Of a stretch of DNA of 21,426 bases, positions 1 to 8,321 are shown one piece after another. Both the position numbers and the translations under genes were made by a program. The DNA is taken from contig DAOPZJ010000046.1 in the NCBI GenBank assembly GCA_035353335.1, positions 1-21,426 of the forward strand, read 5' to 3'. The notes beneath the pieces are model-generated. The model was not told the DNA's origin. It saw only the letters and a list, made by a program, of their open reading frames with translations, and made no database searches. Position 1 is the first letter of the stretch. The number at the start of each line of letters is the position of its first letter. Origin of the DNA: Oscillospiraceae bacterium (lineage in GTDB: Bacteria > Bacillota > Clostridia > Oscillospirales > JAKOTC01).

Positions 1-57
1 ACCACATCCTCTTGAAATTGTTCCGTGATAACCCTCTGTTCTAGTCAAGACCCTATT

Positions 58-711
58 TTAAATCCAACCGGGATCGCCGTTAATTCCGATCAAGGTCGGC
101 CATACACTATCGAGCTGACCTTTTTCACTCGTCAGATATTTGACTGTCTTCCGCACCAACCCGTCTTCGGGTTGGCTCTTTAAAAACACGGCATAAAACT
201 CAACTCTGAATGGATAATCGTTGTCTTCGTATGTCTTGCCGTCCACTGTGAAGGTTTGATCGTAGAACATCGCATGAATGCCGCCTCGATGATATAAAGA
301 TATCCCGTCAAATTCGAAGACAACTTTTGACCGAACGACGTTCTCGGTGTAACCGGGAGCGTCGTATTTTAACAACGGGAACAGATTGCGCATTGAGGCG
401 GTCATATACGGCACAATACGTTGCATTTTCGCCTCGTCCCAATACATCGTTTCTCCCTTTAAATAAAGATCAAGCAGTTTTTGCGAAGATATATCCGTAT
501 GGAGACTTTGCTGTTTGGTGCAAACGACAAGCGCATCTTCAGCGAACTTTATAAATTCATATTTCTCGGGATATTTTATTAATCCATCGATTTTCGGTAC
601 GAGTATCAAATCGTATTTACCGCTCTCAAGACCCTTGTAACAATCCGCTGTACTCTGTACATCTATAAACTCATTTTCTTCGTAGGACCCTCCGGCTTTA
701 TGATAGCAAAG
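58..711 (-). pseudogene. Downstream fragment of a PstS-like binding domain, cut off by an in-frame TAG
   Basis: This is an open frame of 217 codons that directly follows, in the same frame, the TAG stop of the lipoprotein gene at 712-714. The only start-like codon near its front is a TTG at 607-609, which has no ribosome binding site. A GGAGGG at 688-693 (minus strand) leads only to an out-of-frame ATG. The residues resemble the middle and end of phosphate-binding-protein-like (PBP2/PstS-like) domains: a segment ending YKGLESGKYDLILVP, where such proteins have a 'T..AY..L..G..Dli' motif, and near the end a KYLTSEKGQ motif that typically precedes the final strand. The likely original product was one lipoprotein joining leucine-rich repeats to a ligand-binding domain. 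Independent translation from TTG 609 (183 aa) is possible but poorly supported. Family assignment is by eye and moderate. Confidence 0.5.
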
Positions 712-1677
712 CTACGGTGCGACTCCCGCCGTGCTGGGATTCACGGCGATGTCGGGCAACGTTGCCGATTCCTTAGTCTTTTCGGTATAGATATACGGAT
801 CGGAGAAAAATTGATTATTTTCCGTCTCGACCAGTATGTAATTGTCAAAGGCGTATTTGTGCAGCGCCGAACCGGCGGAGGTGTGAATTTTTGTATTATA
901 ATTCACCGGAAAGCTGTCGGGCATTTCAATATCGCCGTTTAGAACATAAATGTCTGTTAAATCATAACAATTATTAAACGCGTTGTTGCCAACATAACAA
1001 ACCGTTTCCGGAACTTGAGTTGAAGTCAAAGTACTCGAATCAAACGCCGAATGTCCAATTCGTTCCAATCCCTTGGATAAGGTGATTTCGGTCAACAAAG
1101 AATGATAAAACGCCTCGTCGCCGATCTCCTTAACGCTCTCCGGCACTGTATAAACGCCTGTGCGCTCTTTTGGAAACATATATAAAACCGTCATTTCGCG
1201 ATTGAACAATATCCCATCCACTACGGTCAAATAGGGATTTTGGGGTTCAACCTCTAAGGACAGTGGACTTTCCCGCCACCGCCAGAGCAATCCGGTCGGG
1301 AAAAAGCTTACATCCGACCCGAGTATGATTTTTTGGATTTTCATAAGAGCTTGCTCGCCGTTTTCTTCCCCGTATATGCCAAATCCCTTTACGGTGTGTC
1401 CGTCCAACTTACCCGGCAATGTCAGTATTGCGCCGTTTCCGAACCATGCGGTAATAACGGCGTTTCCGGATTCGTCAAGTCGGTATTCAAATTCTCCGCT
1501 TTTTGCAGTTACAATCTTTGAGACTAATCCTGGCAAAGGCTTGAGCGGTTTCACATATTTTGATGGAGTTGACGGTTCAAACGCGGGCACAGAGGGGCGA
1601 GACCAAACCGAGACCGATTGAACCGAGCAGCCGGCCAGAAACACTAAAATCATAAAAATCGCAATGATTCTTTTCAT
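712..1677 (-). CDS. Lipoprotein with BspA-like leucine-rich repeats (C-terminus cut by TAG)
   Basis: This encodes 321 residues. It begins with a lipoprotein signal peptide: positive MKR, a hydrophobic core, and a LAGC lipobox with the lipidated cysteine at residue 17, so the protein should be anchored outside the membrane. Residues about 176-290 carry degenerate leucine-rich repeats of the BspA/LRR_5 type (segments such as VPESVKEIGDEAF, LSKGLERIGHSAF, VPETVCYVGNNAF). The last residues (LPDIAVNPSTAGVAP) resemble the start of a PstS-like binding domain, where a 'DGSTA..P' motif is usual. That domain is then interrupted by TAG while the frame stays open to position 58. The ATG at 1677 is preceded by GGGGAAGGGA, a good ribosome binding site. 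The gene follows the nitroreductase by 31 bases and is probably co-transcribed. The ligand is unknown. As it stands the gene may be non-functional. Confidence 0.75.
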   Translation of the reverse strand: MKRIIAIFMILVFLAGCSVQSVSVWSRPSVPAFEPSTPSKYVKPLKPLPGLVSKIVTAKSGEFEYRLDESGNAVITAWFGNGAILTLPGKLDGHTVKGFGIYGEENGEQALMKIQKIILGSDVSFFPTGLLWRWRESPLSLEVEPQNPYLTVVDGILFNREMTVLYMFPKERTGVYTVPESVKEIGDEAFYHSLLTEITLSKGLERIGHSAFDSSTLTSTQVPETVCYVGNNAFNNCYDLTDIYVLNGDIEMPDSFPVNYNTKIHTSAGSALHKYAFDNYILVETENNQFFSDPYIYTEKTKESATLPDIAVNPSTAGVAP

Positions 1678-1708
1678 AAATTCCCTTCCCCGGTGCGCAA
1701 CAAACGGC

Positions 1709-2491
1709 TTATTCTTTGTCCAATAAATCAGTGATCCTCTTCCCGTTTACGGTAAACCCAACAAGTTTGCAATTCGAAATTTTCATGTTTGTCAAATTAC
1801 AATCGGATATCTTGCCGTCTGACAAATTTATATCGCTAAACTTGAATCCGCGCATATTGATGTTGGAAAACTCACTGTTTTCAAGGTTCAAATCATTTAA
1901 AAGAGCTCCGCTCATATTGCTATGTTCGATTTTAATCCGCTGCGGTTCGTTTTTCGGAACAGCTTCGCCGTCAAATCCGATGAAAGTCGTGATTTCCTCA
2001 ATCGGCCTGCGCGGGGTTTTGGGCGATTCATTGACCGCATATCCGACCGGAATCACGGCAACCGGGCGGAAGTTTTTGTCCAAATTGAGTACGTCCGAAA
2101 CGGCTTGTTCGTCAAATGCTCCGCACCAACAGGCGGCAAGGCCTTCGTCTGCTGCACAGAGAAGCAAATTCTCTATCGCGGCGGCGGTGTCCTGAATGCT
2201 ATATAAACTACGACCTCTTTCACCGTATCGGGCACTTGTCCTCCCAAGGTCGGCGCAAACGACGATATTTACGGGTGCTTCCGAAATGAAATGCTGTCCG
2301 CCGGAGGATTCGAAAATCTGTTTCTTGACTGCCGCATCCCTTATCACATAGAAATGCCACGGCTGACGGTTACCCCCGCTCGGCGCAGACCGCGCGGCGT
2401 CCAATAACAGTGTAATCTTTTCAATCGGCACTTCGTCCGCTTTGAAATTTCGGATGCTTTTCCTTTTCCATGCGAGTTCGTTAAAACTCAT
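1709..2491 (-). CDS. Nitroreductase family protein with C-terminal pentapeptide-like tail
   Basis: This is an FMN-dependent nitroreductase-family oxidoreductase, expected in the cytoplasm; the substrate cannot be told. From ATG 2491 it has 260 residues. Residues 1-165 show the family pattern: RKSIRNF near the N-terminus and SGGNRQPWHF (38-47), both of the FMN-binding type, then a Q-D-TAAAIENLL helix and the GLAACWCG stretch (117-124). Residues about 186-250 change character to a five-residue periodicity of N-L/I/M-x-x-x (NMSGA, DLNLENSEF, NINMRGF, DINLSDG, DCNLTNM), which looks like a short pentapeptide-repeat beta helix. The start at 2491 was chosen over an ATG at 2512 because GGAGGG lies 6 bases upstream of it. 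A promoter-like TTGTTA-N17-TATGTT precedes the gene. The fusion is unusual because most nitroreductases end near residue 200. Confidence 0.85.
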   Translation of the reverse strand: MSFNELAWKRKSIRNFKADEVPIEKITLLLDAARSAPSGGNRQPWHFYVIRDAAVKKQIFESSGGQHFISEAPVNIVVCADLGRTSARYGERGRSLYSIQDTAAAIENLLLCAADEGLAACWCGAFDEQAVSDVLNLDKNFRPVAVIPVGYAVNESPKTPRRPIEEITTFIGFDGEAVPKNEPQRIKIEHSNMSGALLNDLNLENSEFSNINMRGFKFSDINLSDGKISDCNLTNMKISNCKLVGFTVNGKRITDLLDKE

Positions 2492-2514
2492 AATCAACCC
2501 TCCAAATTTCATTT

Positions 2515-2543
2515 AACATAACATATCTGTATAATATTAACAA
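2515..2543 (-). promoter_or_regulatory. Promoter for the nitroreductase-lipoprotein unit
   Basis: On the minus strand TTGTTA (2538-2543) and TATGTT (2515-2520) are separated by exactly 17 bases, close to the vegetative sigma consensus. It lies between the terminator of the V-ATPase operon and the ribosome binding site of the nitroreductase. Identified by pattern only. Confidence 0.5.
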
Positions 2544-2552
2544 CGTCATGGT

Positions 2553-2577
2553 AATAAAACAGCGGCAATCTGCCGCC
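2553..2577 (-). terminator. Intrinsic terminator of the V-type ATPase operon
   Basis: Just past the subunit D stop codon, the minus strand folds GCGGCA/TGCCGC (2562-2567 with 2571-2576) around a 3-base loop. A T-rich tail GTTTTATT (2553-2560) follows at once. This is a compact rho-independent terminator at the expected end of the ATPase operon. Confidence 0.75.
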
Positions 2578-2590
2578 GGTTTATCCGATA

Positions 2591-3217
2591 TTATAGTCCC
2601 TGCATCTGCTTGATCTTCATGAGGTTGACGCGCGTGCTGCGGTCGGCTTCGTCGAGCTTCATTGTGATTGCGCGAATCGTCGACATAAAATTCGGAATCA
2701 TGACGTATTCGAGGGCGTTGACGCGCCTGCGGGTGCGCTCGATCTCCTTGGCCATCAACTGGCAGCTTTTTTCGACCTCGGCCAGTTTGATCAATTTTAC
2801 AAACACCGCCTGCAACCGTTCGAGAGCAAAATCCAGTTCCGCGGAGGTCTGTGCAAGGCCGTAAGGCAGCGCCGTCTCGACGTTTTCGCGCTTTAATTCA
2901 AACACGGGCGTGTTGACGCTCATGACGTTGCGTGTGCTGACCTCAACCGAAACGCTCTGCATCGGAAACAGCAGCGCCGACTCCAGTCCCGCCGCGCTCA
3001 TGACTGCGCTGGCGATGACAAAGTTGCCGAATGCAGCCGAGAGCTCCTTTTCGACCTCAAGCCGCAGTTCGCGGTTCTGGCGTACCAGTTCGATGAACTT
3101 TTTAACCAGTTCGTCCTGTTTGTCTTTGAGCAATTTATGACCCCGTTTTGCGGTGGTAAGCCGTCGCTTGAGCAGGGTCAACTCCATTCGGGTCGGGCTT
3201 ACGTTGGTGACGGGCAT
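2591..3217 (-). CDS. atpD: V-type ATP synthase/ATPase subunit D (central shaft)
   Basis: Subunit D forms the long coiled coil of the central rotor shaft, which turns inside the A3B3 head and couples it to the membrane ring. The 208 residues match the usual family length. The N-terminus (VSPTRMELTLLKRRL...GHKLLKDKQDEL) and the C-terminal half (EIERTRRRVNALEYVMIP) are the two signature helices of the family, and the sequence between is rich in heptad-like charged helices. ATG 3217 begins 4 bases after the subunit B stop. Its ribosome binding site (AAGAAGGA) lies inside the end of the B gene, so translation is probably coupled. This is the last gene of the ATPase operon, followed by a terminator. 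No anomalies seen. Confidence 0.97.
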   Translation of the reverse strand: MPVTNVSPTRMELTLLKRRLTTAKRGHKLLKDKQDELVKKFIELVRQNRELRLEVEKELSAAFGNFVIASAVMSAAGLESALLFPMQSVSVEVSTRNVMSVNTPVFELKRENVETALPYGLAQTSAELDFALERLQAVFVKLIKLAEVEKSCQLMAKEIERTRRRVNALEYVMIPNFMSTIRAITMKLDEADRSTRVNLMKIKQMQGL

Positions 3218-3221
3218 CGGA

Positions 3222-4598
3222 TCAGTCCTTCTTCGGGTAATATTTCTCGATGTAAACTTCTTTGATACGCTTTAACTCGGATTTCGGGAAGATGGTCAGC
3301 AAATCCCAACCGATGTCGAGGGTCTGATCGATGGTTCGGTCCTCGGTTTCGCCCTGTCCGACATAGCGTTTCTCAAACGCGTCGGCGAACTTGGCATAGA
3401 ACTTATCCATCTCGGACAACGCGCCTTCGCCCAAAATGACGGCGAGTTCCTTGGCTTCTTTGCCGCGCGCGTAAGACGAGAACAGCTGGTTCATCAGACC
3501 GTCGTGATCCTCACGGGTCTTTCCTGCGCCTACGCCCTTTTGCTTCAGACGCGAAAGCGACGGCAGCACGTCGACCGGCGGCAGAATGCCCTTGCGGTAG
3601 AGGTCGCGGGACAAAATGATCTGCCCCTCGGTGATATAGCCGGTCAAGTCCGGGATCGGGTGGGTTTTGTCGTCCTCGGGCATCGACAGAATCGGAATTT
3701 GGGTGATCGAGCCGGTGCGTCCGCGCACACGGCCCGCGCGCTCGTAAATCGAGGCGAGGTCGGTATACATATAGCCCGGATAGCCGCGGCGGCCCGGAAC
3801 CTCTTTGCGGGCGGCGGAAATTTCACGCAGCGCCTCGCAGTAGTTGGTGATATCGGTCAAAATGACCAGCACGTGCATGCCCATCTCATAGGCCAAAAAT
3901 TCGGCGGCGGTCAGTGCCATACGCGGGGTCGCGACGCGCTCGATAGCCGGGTCGTTGGCCAAATTCATAAATAACACCGTGCGGTCGATGGCGCCGGTGG
4001 CGCGAAAGTCGCTGATAAAATAATCGGCTTCTTCATATGTGATACCGATGGCGGCAAAGACGACGGCGAACTGGGTATCGGTGCCCAAAACTTTTGCCTG
4101 ACGGGCGATTTGGGCGGCGATACGCGAATGCGGCAGACCCGAGCCGGAGAAAATCGGCAGTTTCTGGCCGCGCACCAGCGTGTTCAGTCCGTCGATCGAC
4201 GAGATACCGGTCTGAATGAACTCGGACGGGAAGTCGCGGGCGGCCGGGTTGATCGGGCGGCCGTTGATGTCGAGCCGCTCTTTGGCGATGACCGGTGCGC
4301 CGCCGTCACGCGGGTTGCCGAGTCCGTCGAAAACGCGCCCGAGCATATCTTCCGAAACGCCCAGCTGCAAACTCTTGCCCAAAAACCGTACGCTGCTGTC
4401 GCGCAGGTTGATGCTCTGCGAACCTTCGAACAGCTGGATCAGCGCTTTATCTCGGTTGATCTCAAGCACTCTGCCGCGGCGCTTGTCGCCGTCCTGCGTC
4501 GTGATCTCGACCAGTTCGTCGTATTTGACGCCCTCGACCTGCTCGACCAGCATCAGCGGCCCGACGATTTCGCGGATGGTTTGATATTGCTTATACAT
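3222..4598 (-). CDS. atpB: V-type ATP synthase/ATPase subunit B (non-catalytic head subunit)
   Basis: Subunit B alternates with A in the hexameric cytoplasmic head and completes the nucleotide sites at the A/B interfaces. The 458 residues match the family. The N-terminal beta barrel starts with an REIVGPLMLVE motif. The place of a P-loop is taken by SGSGLPHSRIAAQ, the degenerate P-loop typical of B subunits, which do not hydrolyse ATP. The stretch DVLPSLSRLKQKGVG holds the arginine that reaches into the catalytic site of the A neighbour. ATG 4598 has a GGAGG ribosome binding site in the 12-base gap after the A gene. The clear separation from subunit A argues against a bacterial F-type beta or alpha assignment. 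Confidence 0.98.
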   Translation of the reverse strand: MYKQYQTIREIVGPLMLVEQVEGVKYDELVEITTQDGDKRRGRVLEINRDKALIQLFEGSQSINLRDSSVRFLGKSLQLGVSEDMLGRVFDGLGNPRDGGAPVIAKERLDINGRPINPAARDFPSEFIQTGISSIDGLNTLVRGQKLPIFSGSGLPHSRIAAQIARQAKVLGTDTQFAVVFAAIGITYEEADYFISDFRATGAIDRTVLFMNLANDPAIERVATPRMALTAAEFLAYEMGMHVLVILTDITNYCEALREISAARKEVPGRRGYPGYMYTDLASIYERAGRVRGRTGSITQIPILSMPEDDKTHPIPDLTGYITEGQIILSRDLYRKGILPPVDVLPSLSRLKQKGVGAGKTREDHDGLMNQLFSSYARGKEAKELAVILGEGALSEMDKFYAKFADAFEKRYVGQGETEDRTIDQTLDIGWDLLTIFPKSELKRIKEVYIEKYYPKKD

Positions 4599-4610
4599 CG
4601 GTTTACCTCC

Positions 4611-6368
4611 TTACTTGGTCTCGCCGAGCGTTGCCGCGGTCTGGCGGCGGAGGTCGTCGGCGATGCGGTCGAATTCCTTGATATCGTCTTCCGAAATATC
4701 TTTTTCACGGGCGAGGTCATGCAGCACCGGCATCGCCATGATGTCGGATAAAAGCGCGCCTTTGGCAACCGCTTCTTCGCCCAGTTCATAGAATAAAATC
4801 TCGTTGCGCAGCATCTTGTACATCTTGTGCGCCGAGCAGTAGCTGTCGGTGTCAGAGAAGGAGTTTTGCTGCAGATAATCCTCGCGCAGCGACCTTGCGG
4901 CCTCGAGGCGGAACTGATCCGCTACGGACAGCGAGTCGATACCGACCAGACGGACGATTTCCTGCAATTCAGCCTCGACTTGCAGCAGCCGCATGGCTTC
5001 GGTGCGAACCCGCACCCAGTCGGAACTGACGTGATTTGAAAACCAGTCCTCCAACCGTTCCAGATACAGCGAATAGCTATTGAGCCAGTTAATGGCCGGG
5101 AAGTGACGACGGTAGGCCAGCGCGTAGTCGAGACCCCAGAAGACCTTGACAATGCGCAATGTCGCCTGCGTGACCGGTTCGGACAAGTCGCCGCCCTGCG
5201 GGCTGACCGCACCGACAACCGTCAGCGAACCCTCACGATTGTCGCTGCCCAAGCATTTGACTTTTCCGCTGCGCTCATAAAACTCGGCGGCGCGGCTGCC
5301 GAGGTAAGCCGGGTAGCCCTCTTCGCCGGGCATTTCTTCCAAACGACCCGACATCTCGCGTAAAGCTTCCGCCCAGCGGCTGGTCGAGTCGGCCATCAGC
5401 GCGACCGAATAACCCATATCTCTGAAATATTCCGCAATCGTGATGCCGGTATAAATCGACGCTTCACGCGCCGCGACCGGCATATCCGAGGTGTTTGCGA
5501 CCAGAATCGTGCGCTTCATCAGCGACTCGCCGGTTTTCGGGTCCTTTAATTCGGGGAACTCGTTCAAAACATCGGTCATCTCGTTGCCGCGCTCGCCGCA
5601 GCCGATATACACGACCACTTCGGCGTCGGCCCACTTGGCCAACTGGTGTTGAACAACCGTCTTACCGCTGCCGAACGGACCCGGGATGCAGGCGGTACCG
5701 CCCTTTGCGACTGGGAAGAAGGTGTCGATGATGCGTTGTCCGGTGATCATCGGCACCAGCGGCGGTAGTTTTTCAACATAGGGCCGTCCGATACGAACCG
5801 GCCATTTTTGGAGCATCTGCAGCTGCCTGTCGCCCACTGCGGTCGTGATAACCGCTACCGGCTCGACGACCGTAAAACTGCCCTCTTCGATTTCTTTAAT
5901 TGTGCCCTCGTAACTCTTGGGCACCATAATTTTATGGGTGATGATCTCGGTCTCGCGCACCGTGCCGATGATGTCACCCTGAACGACCTTGTCGCCCTTT
6001 TTGACGGTCGGGACAAAATCCCACTTCTTTTGACGGTCGATCTTGTCGACGGTGATGCCGCGCCCGATAAAGTCGCCGCTTTTTTCGCGGATGACCTCCA
6101 GCGGACGTTGAATCCCGTCATAAATTCCTCCGACGATGCCCGGAGCAAGCTCGACGGAAAGGGGTTCGCCTGTGGTCTCGACCGGCTCACCCGGCCCGAG
6201 CCCCGAGGTCTCCTCATAGACCTGGATGGATGCGTTAGCGCCGCGCAGTTCAATGACCTCTCCCACGAGGTGTTGATTGCTCACGCGCACCACGTCATAC
6301 ATTTTTACGTCGTCCATGCCGTCGGCGACCACGAGCGGCCCCGAGACCTTTGTAATTGTTCCGGCCAT
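4611..6368 (-). CDS. atpA: V-type ATP synthase/ATPase subunit A (catalytic)
   Basis: This is the catalytic subunit, which hydrolyses or makes ATP in the A3B3 head. Its 585 residues are the normal length for V/A-type A subunits. They include the extra non-homologous 'bulge' domain (about 110-190) that separates this family from F-type beta subunits. Visible sites are the Walker A loop GPFGSGKT (230-237) and CGERGNEM (257-264), with the catalytic-base glutamate at about 259. A Walker-B-like LMADSTSRWAEALRE segment follows. ATG 6368 is preceded by AAAGGATCAACAAAT, a plausible ribosome binding site. A 44-base gap separates it from subunit F upstream. No intein or frameshift is visible; inteins are known in some relatives of this gene. 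Confidence 0.98.
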   Translation of the reverse strand: MAGTITKVSGPLVVADGMDDVKMYDVVRVSNQHLVGEVIELRGANASIQVYEETSGLGPGEPVETTGEPLSVELAPGIVGGIYDGIQRPLEVIREKSGDFIGRGITVDKIDRQKKWDFVPTVKKGDKVVQGDIIGTVRETEIITHKIMVPKSYEGTIKEIEEGSFTVVEPVAVITTAVGDRQLQMLQKWPVRIGRPYVEKLPPLVPMITGQRIIDTFFPVAKGGTACIPGPFGSGKTVVQHQLAKWADAEVVVYIGCGERGNEMTDVLNEFPELKDPKTGESLMKRTILVANTSDMPVAAREASIYTGITIAEYFRDMGYSVALMADSTSRWAEALREMSGRLEEMPGEEGYPAYLGSRAAEFYERSGKVKCLGSDNREGSLTVVGAVSPQGGDLSEPVTQATLRIVKVFWGLDYALAYRRHFPAINWLNSYSLYLERLEDWFSNHVSSDWVRVRTEAMRLLQVEAELQEIVRLVGIDSLSVADQFRLEAARSLREDYLQQNSFSDTDSYCSAHKMYKMLRNEILFYELGEEAVAKGALLSDIMAMPVLHDLAREKDISEDDIKEFDRIADDLRRQTAATLGETK

Positions 6369-6412
6369 ATTTGTTGATCCTTTCCTGTGTGAAAACTCGC
6401 GTAGGACAATGA

Positions 6413-6730
6413 TTATTGCTTAAATATATCGGTGCCGATGGCGCGCTCGACGCTCGCCTTGACCGCCGCAAGCCCTTTTCCGGTGCTGCCCGCGTTATTC
6501 GGGATCAAAATCAGCGCCGGAGTCGTCTTGTTGCGGTAGGCGGCGAAGACGGGTTCCATTTTCTCCGCCAGCGGTTCGGTGATAAAAATGATTGCATAAT
6601 GTTCTTTTTCGAATTCGGCGATCTTGCGAGAAGCCTCGCGCTCGTCGAAAGTGGCAAACACAGTCACGCCCAGCGCGTTAAACGCCAAAATCGAATCCCG
6701 ATCGCCGATGACTGCAATTTTTCCCGTCAT
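6413..6730 (-). CDS. atpF: V-type ATP synthase/ATPase subunit F
   Basis: Subunit F binds subunit D low on the central shaft and modulates activity. It has 105 residues, the usual size for the family (about 100-110). It begins GKIAVIGDRDSILAFNALGV, the family's Rossmann-like opening strand and helix, and ends with the conserved PNNAGSTGKGLAAVKASVERAIG segment (split here as PNNAGSTGKGLAAV and KASVERAIG). ATG 6730 has an excellent TAGGAGGA ribosome binding site 5-6 bases upstream, in the 11-base gap after the subunit C gene. In Enterococcus hirae the equivalent is called NtpG, so symbols differ between annotation schemes. Confidence 0.95.
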   Translation of the reverse strand: MTGKIAVIGDRDSILAFNALGVTVFATFDEREASRKIAEFEKEHYAIIFITEPLAEKMEPVFAAYRNKTTPALILIPNNAGSTGKGLAAVKASVERAIGTDIFKQ

Positions 6731-6741
6731 GCTCTATCCTC

Positions 6742-7713
6742 CTAAAACAGTTGGCGCAGACGCTGCCGGATAACCTCGGGGCGCATCCCGTTGATCTTGC
6801 CCACAAGGATGATCCGCAGCTGGGCGATCTCGGTCAGCTTGGCCGCCACATAGCCCATAAGCAGCTCAGGTCCGAAAGCGATCTTCTTGCCCGCGCGCAC
6901 TGTTTCCGTCAGATAGTCGTCGCAGTCGCGCTCGAACGCGGTCAGATCCCCCTCACCCGCGCTTTTGGATAGTCCCGCATACGAGGTGAAGCCGAGCTTT
7001 TTCGAAAGCGCGTCGGTGCTGTCGAAGCAGTCGTCAAAAAACTCCACGGGCAGGGTTCCGCCCTCGATGAACACTGCGTAGAAAGCGCCTCTGCCGCCGG
7101 TGCGCGTCCTCAAAAAATCACGGAGGTTGGCCAGATCGATGCTGACACGCACATAGTTTCTAATAAAATCATTGCGGCACTTTTTGGCGTATTCCGACTG
7201 CGCGGTATACTGCGCCCGGTCGAGGGTCAAATCGATCACGCTGACCGACGAACCCGCCGAGAGGGCTTTTCGCACTGCGGCGACCGCTTCTCCGACGGCA
7301 TGCGGATACTTAGAAAAATCGCCGTCTTCAAAGGCGTCTCTGAGCATCGGCGGCTCGTAAATACCGAGTGCCGACATCAACCGTGCCGGGTCTTCGCCGA
7401 GTTTTTCACATCGCAGCAGCACTTTCAAATTAAAGATATCATAAGCAATCAGGTACAGATCAGCCAGCGCCTTGTCCGGGCAGACCTCGCGGATGTACGA
7501 AAGCACCGCCCGCGTCTGCGCGGTCAGCATGCCTTCGAACTCCTCCGGCTTTTGCAGCACATCGGCGCTCTCGGCATAGACCGTTCCGGACAACGCCTTA
7601 AGAGCCGACGGCGCGTCGGATGCTTCCGTCAGCTGTTCGAGCTTTGCCCGTGAAAGCAGTTTATTTTCCAACTCCGCGGTTCTTGCGACCGCGTAATAGT
7701 ACCGTTCGCTCAC
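6742..7713 (-). CDS. atpC: V-type ATP synthase/ATPase subunit C (shaft-to-ring socket, V-type d)
   Basis: Subunit C is a funnel-shaped protein that connects the shaft (D/F) to the membrane K ring. The 323 residues are typical. The sequence is almost entirely helical, opening ERYYYAVARTAELENKLLS. An IAYDIFNLKVLLR segment about a third of the way in resembles the 'D.fNlk.llr' family pattern, and a similar LANLRDFLRTR repeat appears later, reflecting the internal threefold repeat. The start codon is GTG at 7713, with AGGAG about 12 bases upstream, a slightly long spacing. The stop is TAG, so TAG is read as a normal stop here. The gene lies between E (18-base gap) and F (11-base gap). Confidence 0.95.
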   Translation of the reverse strand: MSERYYYAVARTAELENKLLSRAKLEQLTEASDAPSALKALSGTVYAESADVLQKPEEFEGMLTAQTRAVLSYIREVCPDKALADLYLIAYDIFNLKVLLRCEKLGEDPARLMSALGIYEPPMLRDAFEDGDFSKYPHAVGEAVAAVRKALSAGSSVSVIDLTLDRAQYTAQSEYAKKCRNDFIRNYVRVSIDLANLRDFLRTRTGGRGAFYAVFIEGGTLPVEFFDDCFDSTDALSKKLGFTSYAGLSKSAGEGDLTAFERDCDDYLTETVRAGKKIAFGPELLMGYVAAKLTEIAQLRIILVGKINGMRPEVIRQRLRQLF

Positions 7714-7731
7714 TGTATCTGTGTTCTCCTA

Positions 7732-8316
7732 TCAAAACAGGATTTTTGCAATTTGAGCCTCGATTTTATCGCGGTCAAGCTCCAGCGCGGCCTCGAAAGT
7801 GCAGACCTGACGACTGTTTTTGCCCTGTACGATAAATCCGTCGGCAATCTCGGAAGTGAATGTGCCGAGTATGACTTTTTTGCCTGAAAGCGCGGCGTTC
7901 ATCTTGCCGATGATGCCTTCTCCGAGTTTGGCTTTGGCGTTTTCGGACAACCGAATCTGTTCGCCGCCCTCGATCGTGCACTGCGCAAACAAGTCCAAAA
8001 TCGCCTTTTCGTACTCAGCGGGGTTGAATGCAGCAATCCGCTTGACGGCCTCGTCGCAGACGCGGTCGATCAGCTCTTTTTTCGCGGCCAGCATTTCTTT
8101 GCGCACGGCAAGGGAGGCGTTAGACGCGGCGATTCGTTGTTTTTGGGCGCGTACGGCGGTCATCTTGGCATCAGTCTGTGACTTCAGCTCGGCGATTTTT
8201 ACTTCATTTTCCCGCTTGATGCGAGCCGCTTCGACTTTTGCCGCAGCCAGCATACGCTCGCTCTGGGCTGCGCCGTCGGCCTCGATTTTATTCTTAATGC
8301 TCTCGATTCCGCTCAT
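7732..8316 (-). CDS. atpE: V-type ATP synthase/ATPase subunit E (peripheral stalk)
   Basis: Subunit E pairs with the small H/G subunit to form the peripheral stalks that stop the head from turning. From ATG 8316 it has 194 residues, the normal length. The first about 100 residues are a charged coiled coil with many A, K, E and R residues (IKNKIEADGAAQSERMLAAAK and following). The C-terminal half is a mixed globular domain ending with GGFIV-like residues DGFIVQGKNS and an LELDRDKIEAQIAKILF helix. An in-frame ATG at 8343 would add nine residues but overlaps the K gene. ATG 8316 has AAGG about 11 bases upstream, lies 5 bases past the K stop, and gives the standard MSGIESIK start. Confidence 0.92.
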   Translation of the reverse strand: MSGIESIKNKIEADGAAQSERMLAAAKVEAARIKRENEVKIAELKSQTDAKMTAVRAQKQRIAASNASLAVRKEMLAAKKELIDRVCDEAVKRIAAFNPAEYEKAILDLFAQCTIEGGEQIRLSENAKAKLGEGIIGKMNAALSGKKVILGTFTSEIADGFIVQGKNSRQVCTFEAALELDRDKIEAQIAKILF

Positions 8317-8321
8317 AAATT

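Noticed and set aside
712..714. TAG recoded as an amino acid (code change or pyrrolysine)
   Set aside because: Other intact genes here (subunit C, the CNNM gene, the DUF421 gene) end in TAG with normal family lengths, so TAG acts as a stop. A local nonsense mutation is simpler.
4110..4751. Plus-strand open frame of 213 codons opposite ATPase subunits A and B
   Set aside because: It crosses the A/B gene boundary in antisense, has no recognisable domain or ribosome binding site, and both genes on the minus strand are certain.
3222..6368. F-type ATP synthase alpha/beta genes
   Set aside because: The A subunit has the V/A-type inserted domain and 585 residues, the B subunit lacks a working P-loop, and D, E, F, C, K and I neighbours all fit the V/A type.
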